Assembly: GCF_965228935.1 (NCBI RefSeq)
Contig: NZ_OZ245846.1
Coordinates: 1,984,001 to 2,048,000 of the forward strand
Direction: 5' to 3'
From: Ulvibacterium sp965228935
GTDB taxonomy: Bacteria > Bacteroidota > Bacteroidia > Flavobacteriales > Flavobacteriaceae
Length of the DNA stretch: 64,000 nucleotides
The translations under genes and the position numbers were made by a program. Position 1 is the stretch's first letter. Each line of letters begins with the position of its first letter. Shown one piece after another: positions 1-9,613 of the stretch. The notes beneath the pieces are model-generated. The model was not told the origin of the DNA. It did no database searches and saw only the letters and a list, made by a program, of their open reading frames with translations.

Positions 1-633
1 AATTACCCCAAAGTGGTATTGCAAGCGTATGACCCCTACCTTTTCATACCTCCGTGCCGAAGTTTTTACCATTAGTGGAAGTACCCTAAATTTAGTTTTT
101 TTATACAGGCGTCCTATGAACTCATAGTCCTCATAGATTTTGTAATCTTCATTAAAACCCTTGGTGCTTAGAAAAAGCTTTTTAGTAACAAAAAGGGATT
201 GATCTCCTCCCCTGCAAATTTGGTGGTTGATTCGTGTAAACCAAGCAAAGAACTTTAGGAACCTGCTATTACTGTCAAATCGCATTTGAAAACAACCCGC
301 TTGGAATCCTCCTTTGATCGCTTCCAAAATATGAAGCACAAAATTTTCTGGAGGCAGGGTATCGGCATGGAGAAAGTAGAGGATTTCGGCTTTGGCCATG
401 CGGGCACCCAAATTCATTTGTTTTGCCCGCCCTTTTTTGGAGTGTACTATCGTTGCCCCGTATGCTTCGGCTATCGTAATGGAGCCATCCTTACTCCCGC
501 CATCAACAACCAAAATCTCTTCCACATGTTCCGGCGAGATTTTGTTTTGCAAGCAAGATAGAAGCTTCCCGATATAATCGGCTTCATTAAGAATAGGGAC
601 TATGATACTTATTTTGGGGAACTTCTTTTTCAT
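1..633 (-). CDS. TIGR04283-type family 2 glycosyltransferase (3' end cut by window edge)
   Basis: The reverse strand reads from ATG at 633 to the left edge without a stop (211 codons), so only a short C-terminal tail is missing for a family of roughly 220-235 residues. The N-terminus has the GT-A start 'ISIIVPILNEADYI', followed by 'ILVVDGGSKDGS' and a 'FLHADT' DXD-like metal site near residue 93. Family knowledge: proteins of this type (rSAM/selenodomain-associated transferase 2) occur in arsenosugar biosynthesis clusters. It is the last visible gene of a leftward operon, 60 bp after the phosphorylase. The sugar donor and acceptor cannot be read from the sequence. The arsenosugar role is inferred from the company of the TIGR04282 transferase and the nucleoside phosphorylase. 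Confidence 0.85.
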   Translation of the reverse strand, partial: MKKKFPKISIIVPILNEADYIGKLLSCLQNKISPEHVEEILVVDGGSKDGSITIAEAYGATIVHSKKGRAKQMNLGARMAKAEILYFLHADTLPPENFVLHILEAIKGGFQAGCFQMRFDSNSRFLKFFAWFTRINHQICRGGDQSLFVTKKLFLSTKGFNEDYKIYEDYEFIGRLYKKTKFRVLPLMVKTSARRYEKVGVIRLQYHFGVI

Positions 634-693
634 TTGAAATCTGGATTACGATTTTAACATTGTCCATATCCCCTATACCCCCGATTTCCTATA

Positions 694-1515
694 TCAAATT
701 TCTTTGATCAATTCTGAAAACAGCTTAACCATTTTTGGTTCAGTTTTTCCGGCAACTTCTATAATCTCCTGTATATTAATGGGTTGCAAGTTGTCCGGAT
801 CACACTCATCGGTGAGAACGGATACGGCTACAATGGGTAGTCGTAAATGATTGGCAACAATTACTTCAGGAATCGTACTCATTCCAACGGCATCCGCTCC
901 TAGAATCCGCAGCATACGGTATTCTGCCTTGGTTTCCAATTGTGGCCCCACCACGGATACATAAACACCCTTTTGTAGTGAGATCCCTTCTCTTTCTGCT
1001 ATGGTTATCAATCTTTGCCGCATTTCCACATCATAGGGTTCGCTCATATCCACGAATCGATCTCCAAATTCGGATACATTTTTGAAGGCTAATGGAGAAC
1101 CTCCCTGAAGGTTGATGTGATCCTCCAGCAACATCATATCCCCTTTTTTAAAGTTGAGGTTTATGGCTCCCGCAGCATTGGAAATAAACAGTCTTTGGAT
1201 GCCCAATTGGTGCATGACCCGAATAGGGTAGGTGACATCCAAAAAATCGTAACCTTCATACAAATGGAAGCGCCCCTGCATGACCACTACTTTTTTGCCT
1301 TCTATTTTTCCGTAAATGAGTTTGCCGGTATGAAACTCGACGGTGGCCAAGGGAAAAAATGGAATGTTATTATAATGGGCCACTATGGGATCTGTTATGG
1401 CATCCACCAGTTTTCCAAGCCCCGTACCCAGTACGATCCCGATTTCGGGGGAATCAAAACCTTTGCTTTTTAGGTATTCGGTGGATTCCCCCAGTTGTTT
1501 TTTGGTTACTCTCAT
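694..1515 (-). CDS. Purine nucleoside phosphorylase (trimeric PNP family)
   Basis: This 273-residue cytosolic enzyme splits purine nucleosides with phosphate into base and (deoxy)ribose-1-phosphate. Family hallmarks are visible in order: phosphate loop 'GTGLG' (about 30-34), 'QGRFHLYEGY' (about 80-89), 'SNAAGAIN', and the purine-binding block 'GPQLETKAEYRMLR' followed by 'GADAVGMSTIPEV' (about 190-218). Length is normal. Its ATG overlaps the stop of the upstream TIGR04282 gene by 4 bp, so the two are probably translationally coupled. Inference: inside an arsenosugar operon it may remove adenine from a 5'-dimethylarsinoyl-adenosine intermediate rather than serve only general purine salvage. 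Confidence 0.93.
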   Translation of the reverse strand: MRVTKKQLGESTEYLKSKGFDSPEIGIVLGTGLGKLVDAITDPIVAHYNNIPFFPLATVEFHTGKLIYGKIEGKKVVVMQGRFHLYEGYDFLDVTYPIRVMHQLGIQRLFISNAAGAINLNFKKGDMMLLEDHINLQGGSPLAFKNVSEFGDRFVDMSEPYDVEMRQRLITIAEREGISLQKGVYVSVVGPQLETKAEYRMLRILGADAVGMSTIPEVIVANHLRLPIVAVSVLTDECDPDNLQPINIQEIIEVAGKTEPKMVKLFSELIKEI

Positions 1516-2126
1516 AGTCGCTTTAAAAAAGGTTGAAAGGCATCAATGCCCTTGACGTCCTCATAAACATCGATATCGTTTTTAATGGGCAAAACACGTA
1601 CTTTTTCAGGCTGCAGATCGGCCATACTATCCGAGAATACGGTATCCTTTCCCCACTGCTTATCCTGGAACAATTGGCGCTTAAAATATCGCATTCCCAG
1701 CAAATAGTAACCGCCATCCTCCGCCGGGCCAATGACAAAATCATTTTCATCCAAGGCGGTGAAAGCATTCTCGAGGTCGGATTGGGACAGATCGAGCATA
1801 TCGCTCCCGATGATAATGATTTTCTCAAAACCGTTGTTGAATCCTTCGGAAAAAGCCTGGGCCATACGTTCCCCCAGAATACGTCCTTTTTGTACTCTTT
1901 TGTCATACACCGTTTCATCCCAGACATCGTCTTTCCAAATGGATTCCGAGTAATACACTCTTTTATGGACATTTAGCCCATGGGTGATTTTTGCCGTATG
2001 TTGTAAGAGAAACTTATAAACCTCCAAGGCAGCATGGTCACCGATAGTCGCCGCCAATCGGGTCTTACATTTTCCCAGTTCGGGATTGCGCGTAAAAATG
2101 AGGAGTAGATTTTTGGAATTTGTCAA
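1512..2126 (-). CDS. TIGR04282-type arsenosugar-associated glycosyltransferase (DUF2064)
   Basis: A 204-residue protein of the rSAM/selenodomain-associated transferase 1 family, with a nucleotidyl/glycosyl-transferase-like fold. It opens with 'LLIFTRNPELGKCKTRLA', the family's nucleotide-binding signature, and carries 'IIIGSDMLDLS' (about 103-113) and 'GPAEDGGYYLLGM' (about 135-147), both typical of DUF2064. It overlaps the phosphorylase start by 4 bp and lies 70 bp after the rhodanese gene. Pairing with a TIGR04283 transferase and PNP matches arsenosugar biosynthesis clusters. The radical SAM enzyme (ArsS) and the arsenite methyltransferase expected for such a pathway are not in the window and would have to lie further left or elsewhere. 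Confidence 0.88.
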   Translation of the reverse strand: MTNSKNLLLIFTRNPELGKCKTRLAATIGDHAALEVYKFLLQHTAKITHGLNVHKRVYYSESIWKDDVWDETVYDKRVQKGRILGERMAQAFSEGFNNGFEKIIIIGSDMLDLSQSDLENAFTALDENDFVIGPAEDGGYYLLGMRYFKRQLFQDKQWGKDTVFSDSMADLQPEKVRVLPIKNDIDVYEDVKGIDAFQPFLKRL

Positions 2127-2196
2127 ATTGAAAGGGTAGTCTTTAATACTATTCTTGTTTTTCCTGAAAAAGTCCGTAATTCCTATATTTCAACCA

Positions 2197-2691
2197 TCAA
2201 TCATAAACTTTTTCCCCGGCCTTCAATAATTTGCCCCAATGCTCATCAAAGGCATGCACTTTTTCGGTTTCTTTTCCTTGGTCGTCATAAACGGGATATC
2301 CTTTATTTTTCCATTCAAAAATCCCGCCATATAGGTTTTTAACATTGGGATACCCCAATTTTACCAATTTTTCACCGATATCCTCCGATCGTACGCCGAT
2401 GGAACAATACACAATGATTTCGGCATTCTTGTCCGGAATTTTATCCTGTACGTCCCGGGCATCGAACATCTCATAACCTACCCAAATGGCATTTTGCAAA
2501 TGGCTCACATCGTATTCCTGTTTTTTTCGGGTATCCAGGTATAGAACACTGTCCGTATGGGCCGCTTCTTTCAGGGATATATAGGGAATACTTTCCGTGT
2601 TGAGCTTTTTGAGTGTACGATCTAGCTTACTTTGGCCCATAGTATTTGGGGAAAACACCAAAAACAAGAATATACCCAAAAGAAATCTCAT
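2197..2691 (-). CDS. Secreted rhodanese-like sulfurtransferase
   Basis: A 164-residue protein with an N-terminal signal peptide (hydrophobic residues 3-18, likely cleavage near 'TMGQS') and one rhodanese domain (about 35-135). The active-site loop 'VYCSIGVRSE' has the catalytic cysteine at residue 96, so the domain should be active and bind or transfer sulfane sulfur. It is the first gene of the leftward operon and starts opposite the GH32 gene. Rhodanese-domain proteins recur in arsenosugar and arsenic-methylation loci of marine bacteria, but its exact role there is not known to me. Periplasmic placement is inferred from the signal. Confidence 0.85.
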   Translation of the reverse strand: MRFLLGIFLFLVFSPNTMGQSKLDRTLKKLNTESIPYISLKEAAHTDSVLYLDTRKKQEYDVSHLQNAIWVGYEMFDARDVQDKIPDKNAEIIVYCSIGVRSEDIGEKLVKLGYPNVKNLYGGIFEWKNKGYPVYDDQGKETEKVHAFDEHWGKLLKAGEKVYD

Positions 2692-2712
2692 GCCATTTAA
2701 AAATTATAGGGA

Positions 2713-2720
2713 CAAAGATA
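2713..2720 (-). promoter_or_regulatory. Possible Bacteroidota -7 box for the rhodanese/arsenosugar operon
   Basis: On the minus strand this reads TATCTTTG, a perfect match to the TAnnTTTG -7 consensus of Bacteroidota primary-sigma promoters, 21 bp before the rhodanese start. No convincing -33 TTG is seen upstream, so the call rests on one box. Confidence 0.4.
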
Positions 2721-2767
2721 CTATTTTAGAGGTGTTCCCTAGAATTGTTCAGCTAATCCTAGACAAA

Positions 2768-4327
2768 ATGAAGCAAATAAAAATTGGGCTGTTCTTTATT
2801 TTGATAGCTTTGCAGGCTTGTAAAAATAAAGTGGAGGAACAAAAACCAATTTTGGATACCGCCAAAACCGACTACTACATGGAACCGTATCGGCCTCAAT
2901 TTCACTTTTCACCAGAGGAAATGTGGATGAACGACCCTAACGGGCTGGTCTTTCACAAAGGGGTTTACCATCTTTTTTATCAATACTATCCAGATGACAT
3001 TGTCTGGGGCCCCATGCACTGGGGGCATGCCGTTAGTACAGATTTGGTACATTGGAAACATAAGCCGATAGCCCTATATCCTGATGAACTAGGTTTTATA
3101 TTTTCTGGTAGTGCGGTAGTAGACGAAGATAATACCTCAGGTTTTGGTTCGGATAACAACCCTGCTCTGGTGGCTATTTTCACCTATCATGATATGAAGG
3201 GCGAAAAGGCGGGGCGCGATGATTTTCAGACCCAGGGTATCGCCTATAGTCTTGATAATGGGGATACTTGGACAAAGTTCAAAGGAAATCCCGTATTGGG
3301 AAATGAGGGTATCCGGGACTTTCGAGACCCTAAGGTAATGTGGTATGAGCCTTCACAAAGTTGGGTCAAGACCCTGGTGGCCGGAGATCATGCCAAATTC
3401 TATACCTCCAAAAATTTGAAGGATTGGACATTGACCGGTGAATTTGGAAAGGATCAAGGAGCCCATGGAGGAGTTTGGGAGTGCCCGGATTTGTTTCAAT
3501 TACCGGTGGAAGGTACGGATGAGAAGAAGTGGGTACTGCTCATCAGTATTAACCCCGGAGCCCCCAATGGTGGAAGTGGCACCCAATACTTTATAGGCGA
3601 TTTTGATGGAAAGACCTTTACTTCCGATCAAAAGGAGAGTCGCTGGATCGATTGGGGCACGGACAACTATGCCGGAATCACCTATAACAATGTACCTAAC
3701 GATGAACGTGTCTTTATCGGTTGGATGAGCAATTGGGCCTATGCACGCGATACGCCCACGGAAAAATGGCGCAGTGCCATGACCGTTCCCAGAAAGTTTT
3801 CCTTACGGAAAGTAGGGGATACATATAGCTTGATCAACTACCCTGTCAATAGTCTGGAGAACCTTAGGGAAGGCGGGATAAAGAAAACAATAAAGCTAGA
3901 GGCCGGTGAAAAGGATAGCCTTGCCTTTGACCATTTTAACCAGGCCGAGGTGCAGTTTACCACGGCGGCCAAGGATTTTCGACTCACCTTTAAAAATGAG
4001 AAGAAGGAGCAATTGGTATTGACCCTGGATTCAGAAAAAAGTGCTTTCTATTTGGATCGTACCCGATCGGGAGAAACCGATTTTCAGGAAAGTTTTGGGG
4101 ATACGGTACAAGAAATGCCCATTGTCCATTTACCACAGGACAACTTTGAAGTGCGTATACTACTGGATCGTTCCTCTATTGAGGTATTTATCAATAAAGG
4201 ACAGTACGTGATGACCGCACAGGTGTTTCCGAACGCATATTATACAGTATTGCATATCGAAAACACTTCGAAGGAGGTTTTAAATTTTAGTTATTTTGAA
4301 ATAAACAAGGTGAAAGGGATATGGTAA
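2768..4327 (+). CDS. GH32 fructan hydrolase lipoprotein (levanase/inulinase type)
   Basis: An exo- or endo-acting fructanase releasing fructose from levan, inulin or sucrose-type substrates. From ATG 2768 the 519-residue product begins with a lipoprotein signal (hydrophobic core then 'LQAC' with Cys near residue 18). An in-frame start at 2597 would bury the signal, so it was rejected. GH32 catalytic motifs are present: 'WMNDPNGL' (nucleophile Asp), 'FRDPK' (transition-state Asp) and 'ECPDLF' (acid/base Glu), followed by a C-terminal beta-sandwich. No susC/susD pair or fructokinase is adjacent, so it is an orphan enzyme rather than part of a visible utilisation locus. Its stop codon abuts the stop of the convergent permease gene. 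Confidence 0.93.
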   Translation: MKQIKIGLFFILIALQACKNKVEEQKPILDTAKTDYYMEPYRPQFHFSPEEMWMNDPNGLVFHKGVYHLFYQYYPDDIVWGPMHWGHAVSTDLVHWKHKPIALYPDELGFIFSGSAVVDEDNTSGFGSDNNPALVAIFTYHDMKGEKAGRDDFQTQGIAYSLDNGDTWTKFKGNPVLGNEGIRDFRDPKVMWYEPSQSWVKTLVAGDHAKFYTSKNLKDWTLTGEFGKDQGAHGGVWECPDLFQLPVEGTDEKKWVLLISINPGAPNGGSGTQYFIGDFDGKTFTSDQKESRWIDWGTDNYAGITYNNVPNDERVFIGWMSNWAYARDTPTEKWRSAMTVPRKFSLRKVGDTYSLINYPVNSLENLREGGIKKTIKLEAGEKDSLAFDHFNQAEVQFTTAAKDFRLTFKNEKKEQLVLTLDSEKSAFYLDRTRSGETDFQESFGDTVQEMPIVHLPQDNFEVRILLDRSSIEVFINKGQYVMTAQVFPNAYYTVLHIENTSKEVLNFSYFEINKVKGIW

Positions 4328-6709
4328 CTATTCTTCCCTTAATGAGTCCATAGGATTGGCCAATGCCGCCCTCAATGCCCGGAACCCTGTTGTACCCATT
4401 GTAACTAGCAAAGCCAAAATTGTGGCCATCGCAAACACTTCAAGTCTAATACTCGTTCTATATGTAAAATCCTTTATCCAATCGTTCATAAAAAAATAGG
4501 TGAGTGGCCAGGCTATAAAACTGGCAACCAATAACAAAACGAAAAACTCCTTTATTAATTTAAAAGTGACATTGCCAATGGAGGCACCAAGCACTTTTCT
4601 AATTCCGATTTCTTTTGATTTTCGTTCCGCAGAGAAAGATACGAGACCGAAAGTACCAAGACACGCCAGGATTATGGCCAGAATGGTAAAAATAGTAAGT
4701 ACCTCCGTGAACTTTTCTTCCGTTTGGTATTGCCGTGCTACATCTTCATTTACAAAGGAATACGAAAATTCCCTATTCGTTACAAATTTTGAATAAACAG
4801 ATTTTATATGCTTAAGGGTCATAGGTAGATTCTGGGCATTAATTTTTACATACGCCCAGTTTAAATAAGTTGAGGATGGAATGAAAATTGTCGGAGGGAT
4901 TTTTCTATGGAGTGACTCAAAATGGAAATCTTTCACTATTCCCACCACGGTGAATTTTTGATTGTCAAATTCTACCCATTTTCCGATGGGATTTTTCCAA
5001 CCCAATTGGTCTATGGCTGACTCATTAAGGATAATGGATGAATTACTGTCCGATGGAAATTCTTTTGAAAAATCACGCCCCTCGGTAATTTTAGCTTCAA
5101 CGGTCTTGAAAAAATCATAGTCAATTCTAATTATTTTCATTGATTTTCTCGCCTCTTCGTCCACCGCCACTCCCTGTGCTTTATAAACAGTACTATTACT
5201 TATCCACCCGGGCATTTTCATGTTAGAAAGACCAGTCTTTACAATAGAAGAATTGGATAAAAGATCATTGCTGAAAGCATCTAACTGGGAGCGATCCATT
5301 GTCTTGAGAGGTACCGCCACCAATAGGTCTTTGTTAATTCCCAATTCTTTGCTTTTGAGAAAGTCGAGTTGATTAAAGACAATGGATGTGGAGGCTATTA
5401 GGCCAATAGAAATCACAAACTGTAAAACAACAAGCCCTTTTCTGAGGATTGGGCCGAATCCTTCCTTTGTCTTATCGCCCTTCAATGTGCTTAATGGTTT
5501 GAAGGCTGAAAGCACAAAAGAAGGATAAGCCCCGGATAATAGGGCAATAATTACTGTTGAAGCGCCAATGGTCATCAATATTGGCGGATTGAACAAAGTA
5601 CTCGTAGTTATTTCTTTTCCTGCAAATTGATTGAACATTGGGAGTAACAATAGGGTCAAGCAGAAAGCGATTAAAGCCGCAATGAGAGTCACAATAAGTG
5701 ATTCGCTCAAAAACTGACCAACTAAGTTCATTTTATGGGCGCCCAATACTTTGCGCATGCCAACCTCTTTGCTACGTCTCAAGGAACGGGCTATGGTCAA
5801 ATTCATGTAATTTACACTTGCAATGACCAGAATGAAAATGGCAACAATGGAAAAAATGTAAATGTGGTTAATGTTTCCATTGGGTTCAATTTCGGTCCCA
5901 TTTTTTGACCTAAGGTGAATATCCAATAAAGGCTGTAGAAACAGTTTAAAATTTCCGGAAGTAAGTGGGGATAAATGGTCATCAATAAAATTTGGAAACA
6001 TTGATTCCATCCTTGAGGGGTTAGAACCTTCCGCCATTTTAATATACACATATTGAGAATCCCAACCCACATTGTTAAACATGGCCTCTGGTGCTATTTG
6101 TCTTGCCGTTTGACCTGATATGAGGAAATCAAAGTGAAAATGGGAGTTTGATGGCATATCTTCCATGATTCCACTCACCTGTAATTGTAACGTTCCATCC
6201 CCGATATCAAGAACTTTCCCCATAGCGTCTTTAGGACCGAAATACTTTTTAGCCGTGGATTCGGAAATGACTACTTTATTCGATCCCTTTAATGCCTCGC
6301 CGGGGTTACCGGAAGTCAGTGGAAAAGAAAAGACTTCGAAAAAATTTTCATCGGTTACGGCAATCCGCCCTTCATCAAATCTTTTATCCCCATGAGCGAC
6401 AATTTCCGACATGCGCATAATTCGAACCAATTGCTCAATTTCTTCAAAACTGGTCTTCAGTTTCTCGGCCGTTGGCCACGAATTTGTGGAATACGGCTCC
6501 CAGACACTCTGTCTCATATAAGCAGCGGCCACACGGTAAACCCTATCTCCATCTTGATGAAAATCGTCATAGCTCAGTTCGTCCTTAATAAAAAGGAAAA
6601 TCATAAGACAGCAAACAAAGCCCAACACCAGGCCCGAAACATTAATAAGGCTGTATAATTTTTCTTTTTTGAATACCCTGAAAGCTATTTTAAAATAGTT
6701 TTTTATCAT
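4328..6709 (-). CDS. FtsX/MacB-family ABC transporter permease (large, duplicated)
   Basis: A 793-residue inner-membrane protein of the MacB-PCD/FtsX type common in Bacteroidota, with no ATPase gene beside it. ATG 6709 ('MIKNYFKIAFRVF') is chosen because it matches the usual family N-terminus; an upstream ATG at 6775 adds 22 unlikely residues. Layout: TM1 at about 16-39, a periplasmic MacB-PCD domain, three TM segments at about 285-400, then a second periplasmic domain and three C-terminal TM segments. The motif 'RSKEVGMRKVLGA' occurs once in each half ('RKSKEIGIRKVLGAS' in the second), showing internal duplication. Family roles are lipoprotein, peptide or antibiotic export or mechanotransmission; the substrate is unknown. 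Confidence 0.9.
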   Translation of the reverse strand: MIKNYFKIAFRVFKKEKLYSLINVSGLVLGFVCCLMIFLFIKDELSYDDFHQDGDRVYRVAAAYMRQSVWEPYSTNSWPTAEKLKTSFEEIEQLVRIMRMSEIVAHGDKRFDEGRIAVTDENFFEVFSFPLTSGNPGEALKGSNKVVISESTAKKYFGPKDAMGKVLDIGDGTLQLQVSGIMEDMPSNSHFHFDFLISGQTARQIAPEAMFNNVGWDSQYVYIKMAEGSNPSRMESMFPNFIDDHLSPLTSGNFKLFLQPLLDIHLRSKNGTEIEPNGNINHIYIFSIVAIFILVIASVNYMNLTIARSLRRSKEVGMRKVLGAHKMNLVGQFLSESLIVTLIAALIAFCLTLLLLPMFNQFAGKEITTSTLFNPPILMTIGASTVIIALLSGAYPSFVLSAFKPLSTLKGDKTKEGFGPILRKGLVVLQFVISIGLIASTSIVFNQLDFLKSKELGINKDLLVAVPLKTMDRSQLDAFSNDLLSNSSIVKTGLSNMKMPGWISNSTVYKAQGVAVDEEARKSMKIIRIDYDFFKTVEAKITEGRDFSKEFPSDSNSSIILNESAIDQLGWKNPIGKWVEFDNQKFTVVGIVKDFHFESLHRKIPPTIFIPSSTYLNWAYVKINAQNLPMTLKHIKSVYSKFVTNREFSYSFVNEDVARQYQTEEKFTEVLTIFTILAIILACLGTFGLVSFSAERKSKEIGIRKVLGASIGNVTFKLIKEFFVLLLVASFIAWPLTYFFMNDWIKDFTYRTSIRLEVFAMATILALLVTMGTTGFRALRAALANPMDSLREE

Positions 6710-7388
6710 GATTTTTGTGGTTGCGGTCCGAGCATTAGATGAGCTATTTTTGGTAACATAGGGGATTGAATACAATCATCCAAAGGATATTATCTCCCAA
6801 CCTAAAATTATGCCAAGTTGCCAAGTGTCTTACTATCAGATTTTTATACTGGGAGCTCCGAGAACCCCTTTAATTTACTGTCAAAAATGTTTACATCAAA
6901 TGTCCACTAATTTTACAGTTGTCAAGAGATTTGGAAGTTGTCTTTTCTTTCCCGAAAATGACCGGATGATTCAGTTTTAATTAATACTTAATAGGCCCAA
7001 TTTATTGCCCTATAAAAGGTGAAACAAAGTAACAATTAAAAGAGATCAAGAATAGAACGCTTTGCAAAAGGCTTGTCCTATCAAAAAGGATTCCCATAAA
7101 TTGGCCTTTTTATAAGAATTTCGATTCCAATCCCTAACTTCGGTTCCACGGTAATTTATGTATTCATATCTTTAAACCCCAGTTTTATTTTAAAGAGTCT
7201 GGACTTGCTGCTTTTCATGGATACCTGCATAAGCAATACGTATCTCGGGCTTTCGCTAGATTTGTGTACTTTCTTGTAGTCCCAAATATCGATAGCCGTT
7301 GTGATGCAATTTTGCTTCTGGGCTATTAAATGAAAAGAGAAAAACAAAATATGATATCTGTAAAAGATAATTTCTTTTAAAACGTTCA
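6710..7388. other. Intergenic region between divergent permease and LytTR genes
   Basis: 679 bp with no confident gene, and AT-rich. It must hold the promoters for the leftward permease and the rightward regulator. A minus-strand open frame (7156-7464) shows fairly coding-like codons over 7156-7330 but runs into the start of the LytTR gene and resembles nothing I recognise. It may be a decayed gene tail. Confidence 0.5.
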
Positions 7389-8234
7389 ATGGCCAATCTT
7401 TTGCAAAACCATAAACGAAGTTTTTATTTAAGTGGCGACCGCAAGAAATATTGGTATTCGGCATTTTTTTTGGGCTTCTTTGTCTCTATAATTTTAATCG
7501 GGCTTAGGCCGTACGAAAAAAACATAATAGATCATCCGCATATAACGCTTGTTAGAATTGGTGTTGGCTTCATCTGTACGGTAGTCTATATTATTGGTTA
7601 TGAAATTTTACTAAAGTGGTTTAAAAACATAAAATTCAATTATGCAAAACTGATTCTTTTTGATGTTTTTCTTGCCATAATAAGTGTTGTGCTTATTTTT
7701 CTTTATGACCGTCTCATCGTTGTAAAGGATGGTTATGTTACCATAGGTTTCCTGTTGGAGTATATTTTAATAATAGCATTGCCTTTTTACCCCATTATTC
7801 TTTTTATTTTCCATTTTTTAAAAATGTCGGTGTTTCCTATTCAAATCTATCCGCCCATCGCTAAAGAAAATATATCAGAACAAGAAAATGTATTAAGCAT
7901 TAAAGAAGATAATGGATTAGTTGGGTTTAGCGTAAAATTAAAACACCTTTTGTACATACAATCCCAAGATAATTATATTGAGATACATTATTTAAAAGAG
8001 GGTAATCATACCAAACATTTAATGCGAGGTACATTAAAGAAAATTCTAAAAGACTTTGCTTTTCTCCTAAGAGTACATCGATCTTTTGTAGTGAATCCAT
8101 ATAAGGTGGAGGGTCTAGTAGGGAACTCCAATAAAGCGACAATTTCTCTTAAAGATGTAGGTGTTTCAATTCCGGTTTCCAAATCGGTTTATGCTTCTGT
8201 CAAAAACTTCGTATCCACTAGTACCAAAATCTAG
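7389..8234 (+). CDS. Membrane-anchored LytTR-family transcriptional regulator
   Basis: A 281-residue protein. The N-terminal half holds four predicted TM helices (about 24-44, 54-76, 92-110 and 119-142). The C-terminal part (about 168-276) is a LytTR DNA-binding domain, recognisable from 'LLYIQSQDNYIEIHYL', 'MRGTLKKILKDF' and 'LLRVHRSFVVNPYKVEGL'. There is no receiver domain, so it is a membrane-bound one-component regulator rather than a response regulator. It precedes an alpha/beta-hydrolase gene by 239 bp in the same direction. Its targets and signal are unknown. Confidence 0.88.
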   Translation: MANLLQNHKRSFYLSGDRKKYWYSAFFLGFFVSIILIGLRPYEKNIIDHPHITLVRIGVGFICTVVYIIGYEILLKWFKNIKFNYAKLILFDVFLAIISVVLIFLYDRLIVVKDGYVTIGFLLEYILIIALPFYPIILFIFHFLKMSVFPIQIYPPIAKENISEQENVLSIKEDNGLVGFSVKLKHLLYIQSQDNYIEIHYLKEGNHTKHLMRGTLKKILKDFAFLLRVHRSFVVNPYKVEGLVGNSNKATISLKDVGVSIPVSKSVYASVKNFVSTSTKI

Positions 8235-8473
8235 TTATTTCGCCACAAAATAGCCCGTTTTCTTTTTTGTAAATTAAACGCTTTGTAATTTATACGAGTT
8301 TGCAAGACGATATTGGTGTAAATTCTAAAGTTCAATTTATTGTATTTAATTCTTAGAATACCTAGCGTGTTTTTCGGTCAACATATCGATTGATGAAACC
8401 GTTTTGAATTTGTATGATATTCCAATTGTTTATGAAAATGCTATATGTTTTTAAACTATAATCCAAAGACCAA

Positions 8474-9613
8474 ATGCGACATTTCTTTTTAAAATTCTCA
8501 ATACTATTTTTTTCATCTATCCCAATGCACTCTCAAACCCAGGATACACTAGTAGACATTGGAGGTTATAAAATGCACTTTACTATAATGAGAGGGGTGG
8601 GAACTCCAATTCTTTTTGAAGCTGGAGCAGGTAATGATGGTTCGGTTTGGAACAATATTCTAGAAAAAATTCATAAAGTTACAGGTACAACATTAATTAC
8701 TTATGACCGGTCTGGATTTGGAAAAAGTGAGTTAAATCCGAATCTAAAAAACGAATCGGATTTTGGAATAGTAAATGGCATTAAAGAATTGGAGATAGGT
8801 TTATCAAAGCTAGGTTTTGACAATGAAATTATACTGGTTCCCCATTCCTACGGAGGATTTTATACAACGCTTTATGCATCACGTCATCCTGACAAAGTAA
8901 AATACGTTGTACGTATTGATGCAAATTTGGTAGAGGTATATACTGACGACGTCCTGAAAATAATGGATCAAGAGGAAGCCCCGCCTAAAAGTCCTGAAAC
9001 ACTGGGTATCTATTATCTTGTAAAAAACTATCCAGAAACGGTCAAGGTATTGCGTAAAATCGATTTCCCGTCGAATGTTCCTGTAATAGATATGATTTCG
9101 CCAATTAATAGAGGTTATCCTGACGAGTATTGGGCATTAATAAAAAAAGCCCATAAAGATTTTGTCAATGCAGAATCAAATCGAGTTGAACTTATCGCCG
9201 AAGGAAGTGGTCATTATATATTTCATGATAATCCGGCACTGGTCATTAATGCAATTATTAAAGCGTACTCAAAAACATTGGATAAAGAGCAACAAAATGA
9301 GCTGTTACAAAAAGCTTTGGATAATGCCATGGCACTATCTATCGAAGCTAAGAAGAACAATCGTTCAGAACAAGATTTGAATGCATTGGGATATTCATTT
9401 TTGGGCAATGAAGAATTGGATAAGGCTTTGGAAGTTTTCAAAGTAACTACAATTTTGTTTCCGGATAGTTTTAATGCATATGATAGTTATGGCGAAGCTT
9501 TACTGAAATCAAATCGAAAAGCGGAAGCAATTGAAATGTATAAGAGATCGATTGAATTGAATCCAGAAAATGAAAACGGAAAGAAAATATTAATGCAATT
9601 AAAACAAGAATAA
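8474..9613 (+). CDS. Secreted alpha/beta hydrolase with C-terminal TPR
   Basis: A 379-residue protein with a signal peptide (about 1-20, '...PMHSQTQ'). The N-terminal alpha/beta-hydrolase domain (about 28-265) has a nucleophile elbow 'PHSYGGF' (Ser125) and a late His in 'GSGHYIFHDNP'. The C-terminus (about 285-379) has two or so tetratricopeptide-like helical pairs ('ALGYSFLGNEELDKALEVF', 'YGEALLKSNRKAEAIEMY'). Hydrolase-TPR fusions of this kind occur in Flavobacteriia, but the substrate is unknown to me. A lactonase, esterase or peptidase activity are all possible. Confidence 0.82.
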   Translation: MRHFFLKFSILFFSSIPMHSQTQDTLVDIGGYKMHFTIMRGVGTPILFEAGAGNDGSVWNNILEKIHKVTGTTLITYDRSGFGKSELNPNLKNESDFGIVNGIKELEIGLSKLGFDNEIILVPHSYGGFYTTLYASRHPDKVKYVVRIDANLVEVYTDDVLKIMDQEEAPPKSPETLGIYYLVKNYPETVKVLRKIDFPSNVPVIDMISPINRGYPDEYWALIKKAHKDFVNAESNRVELIAEGSGHYIFHDNPALVINAIIKAYSKTLDKEQQNELLQKALDNAMALSIEAKKNNRSEQDLNALGYSFLGNEELDKALEVFKVTTILFPDSFNAYDSYGEALLKSNRKAEAIEMYKRSIELNPENENGKKILMQLKQE

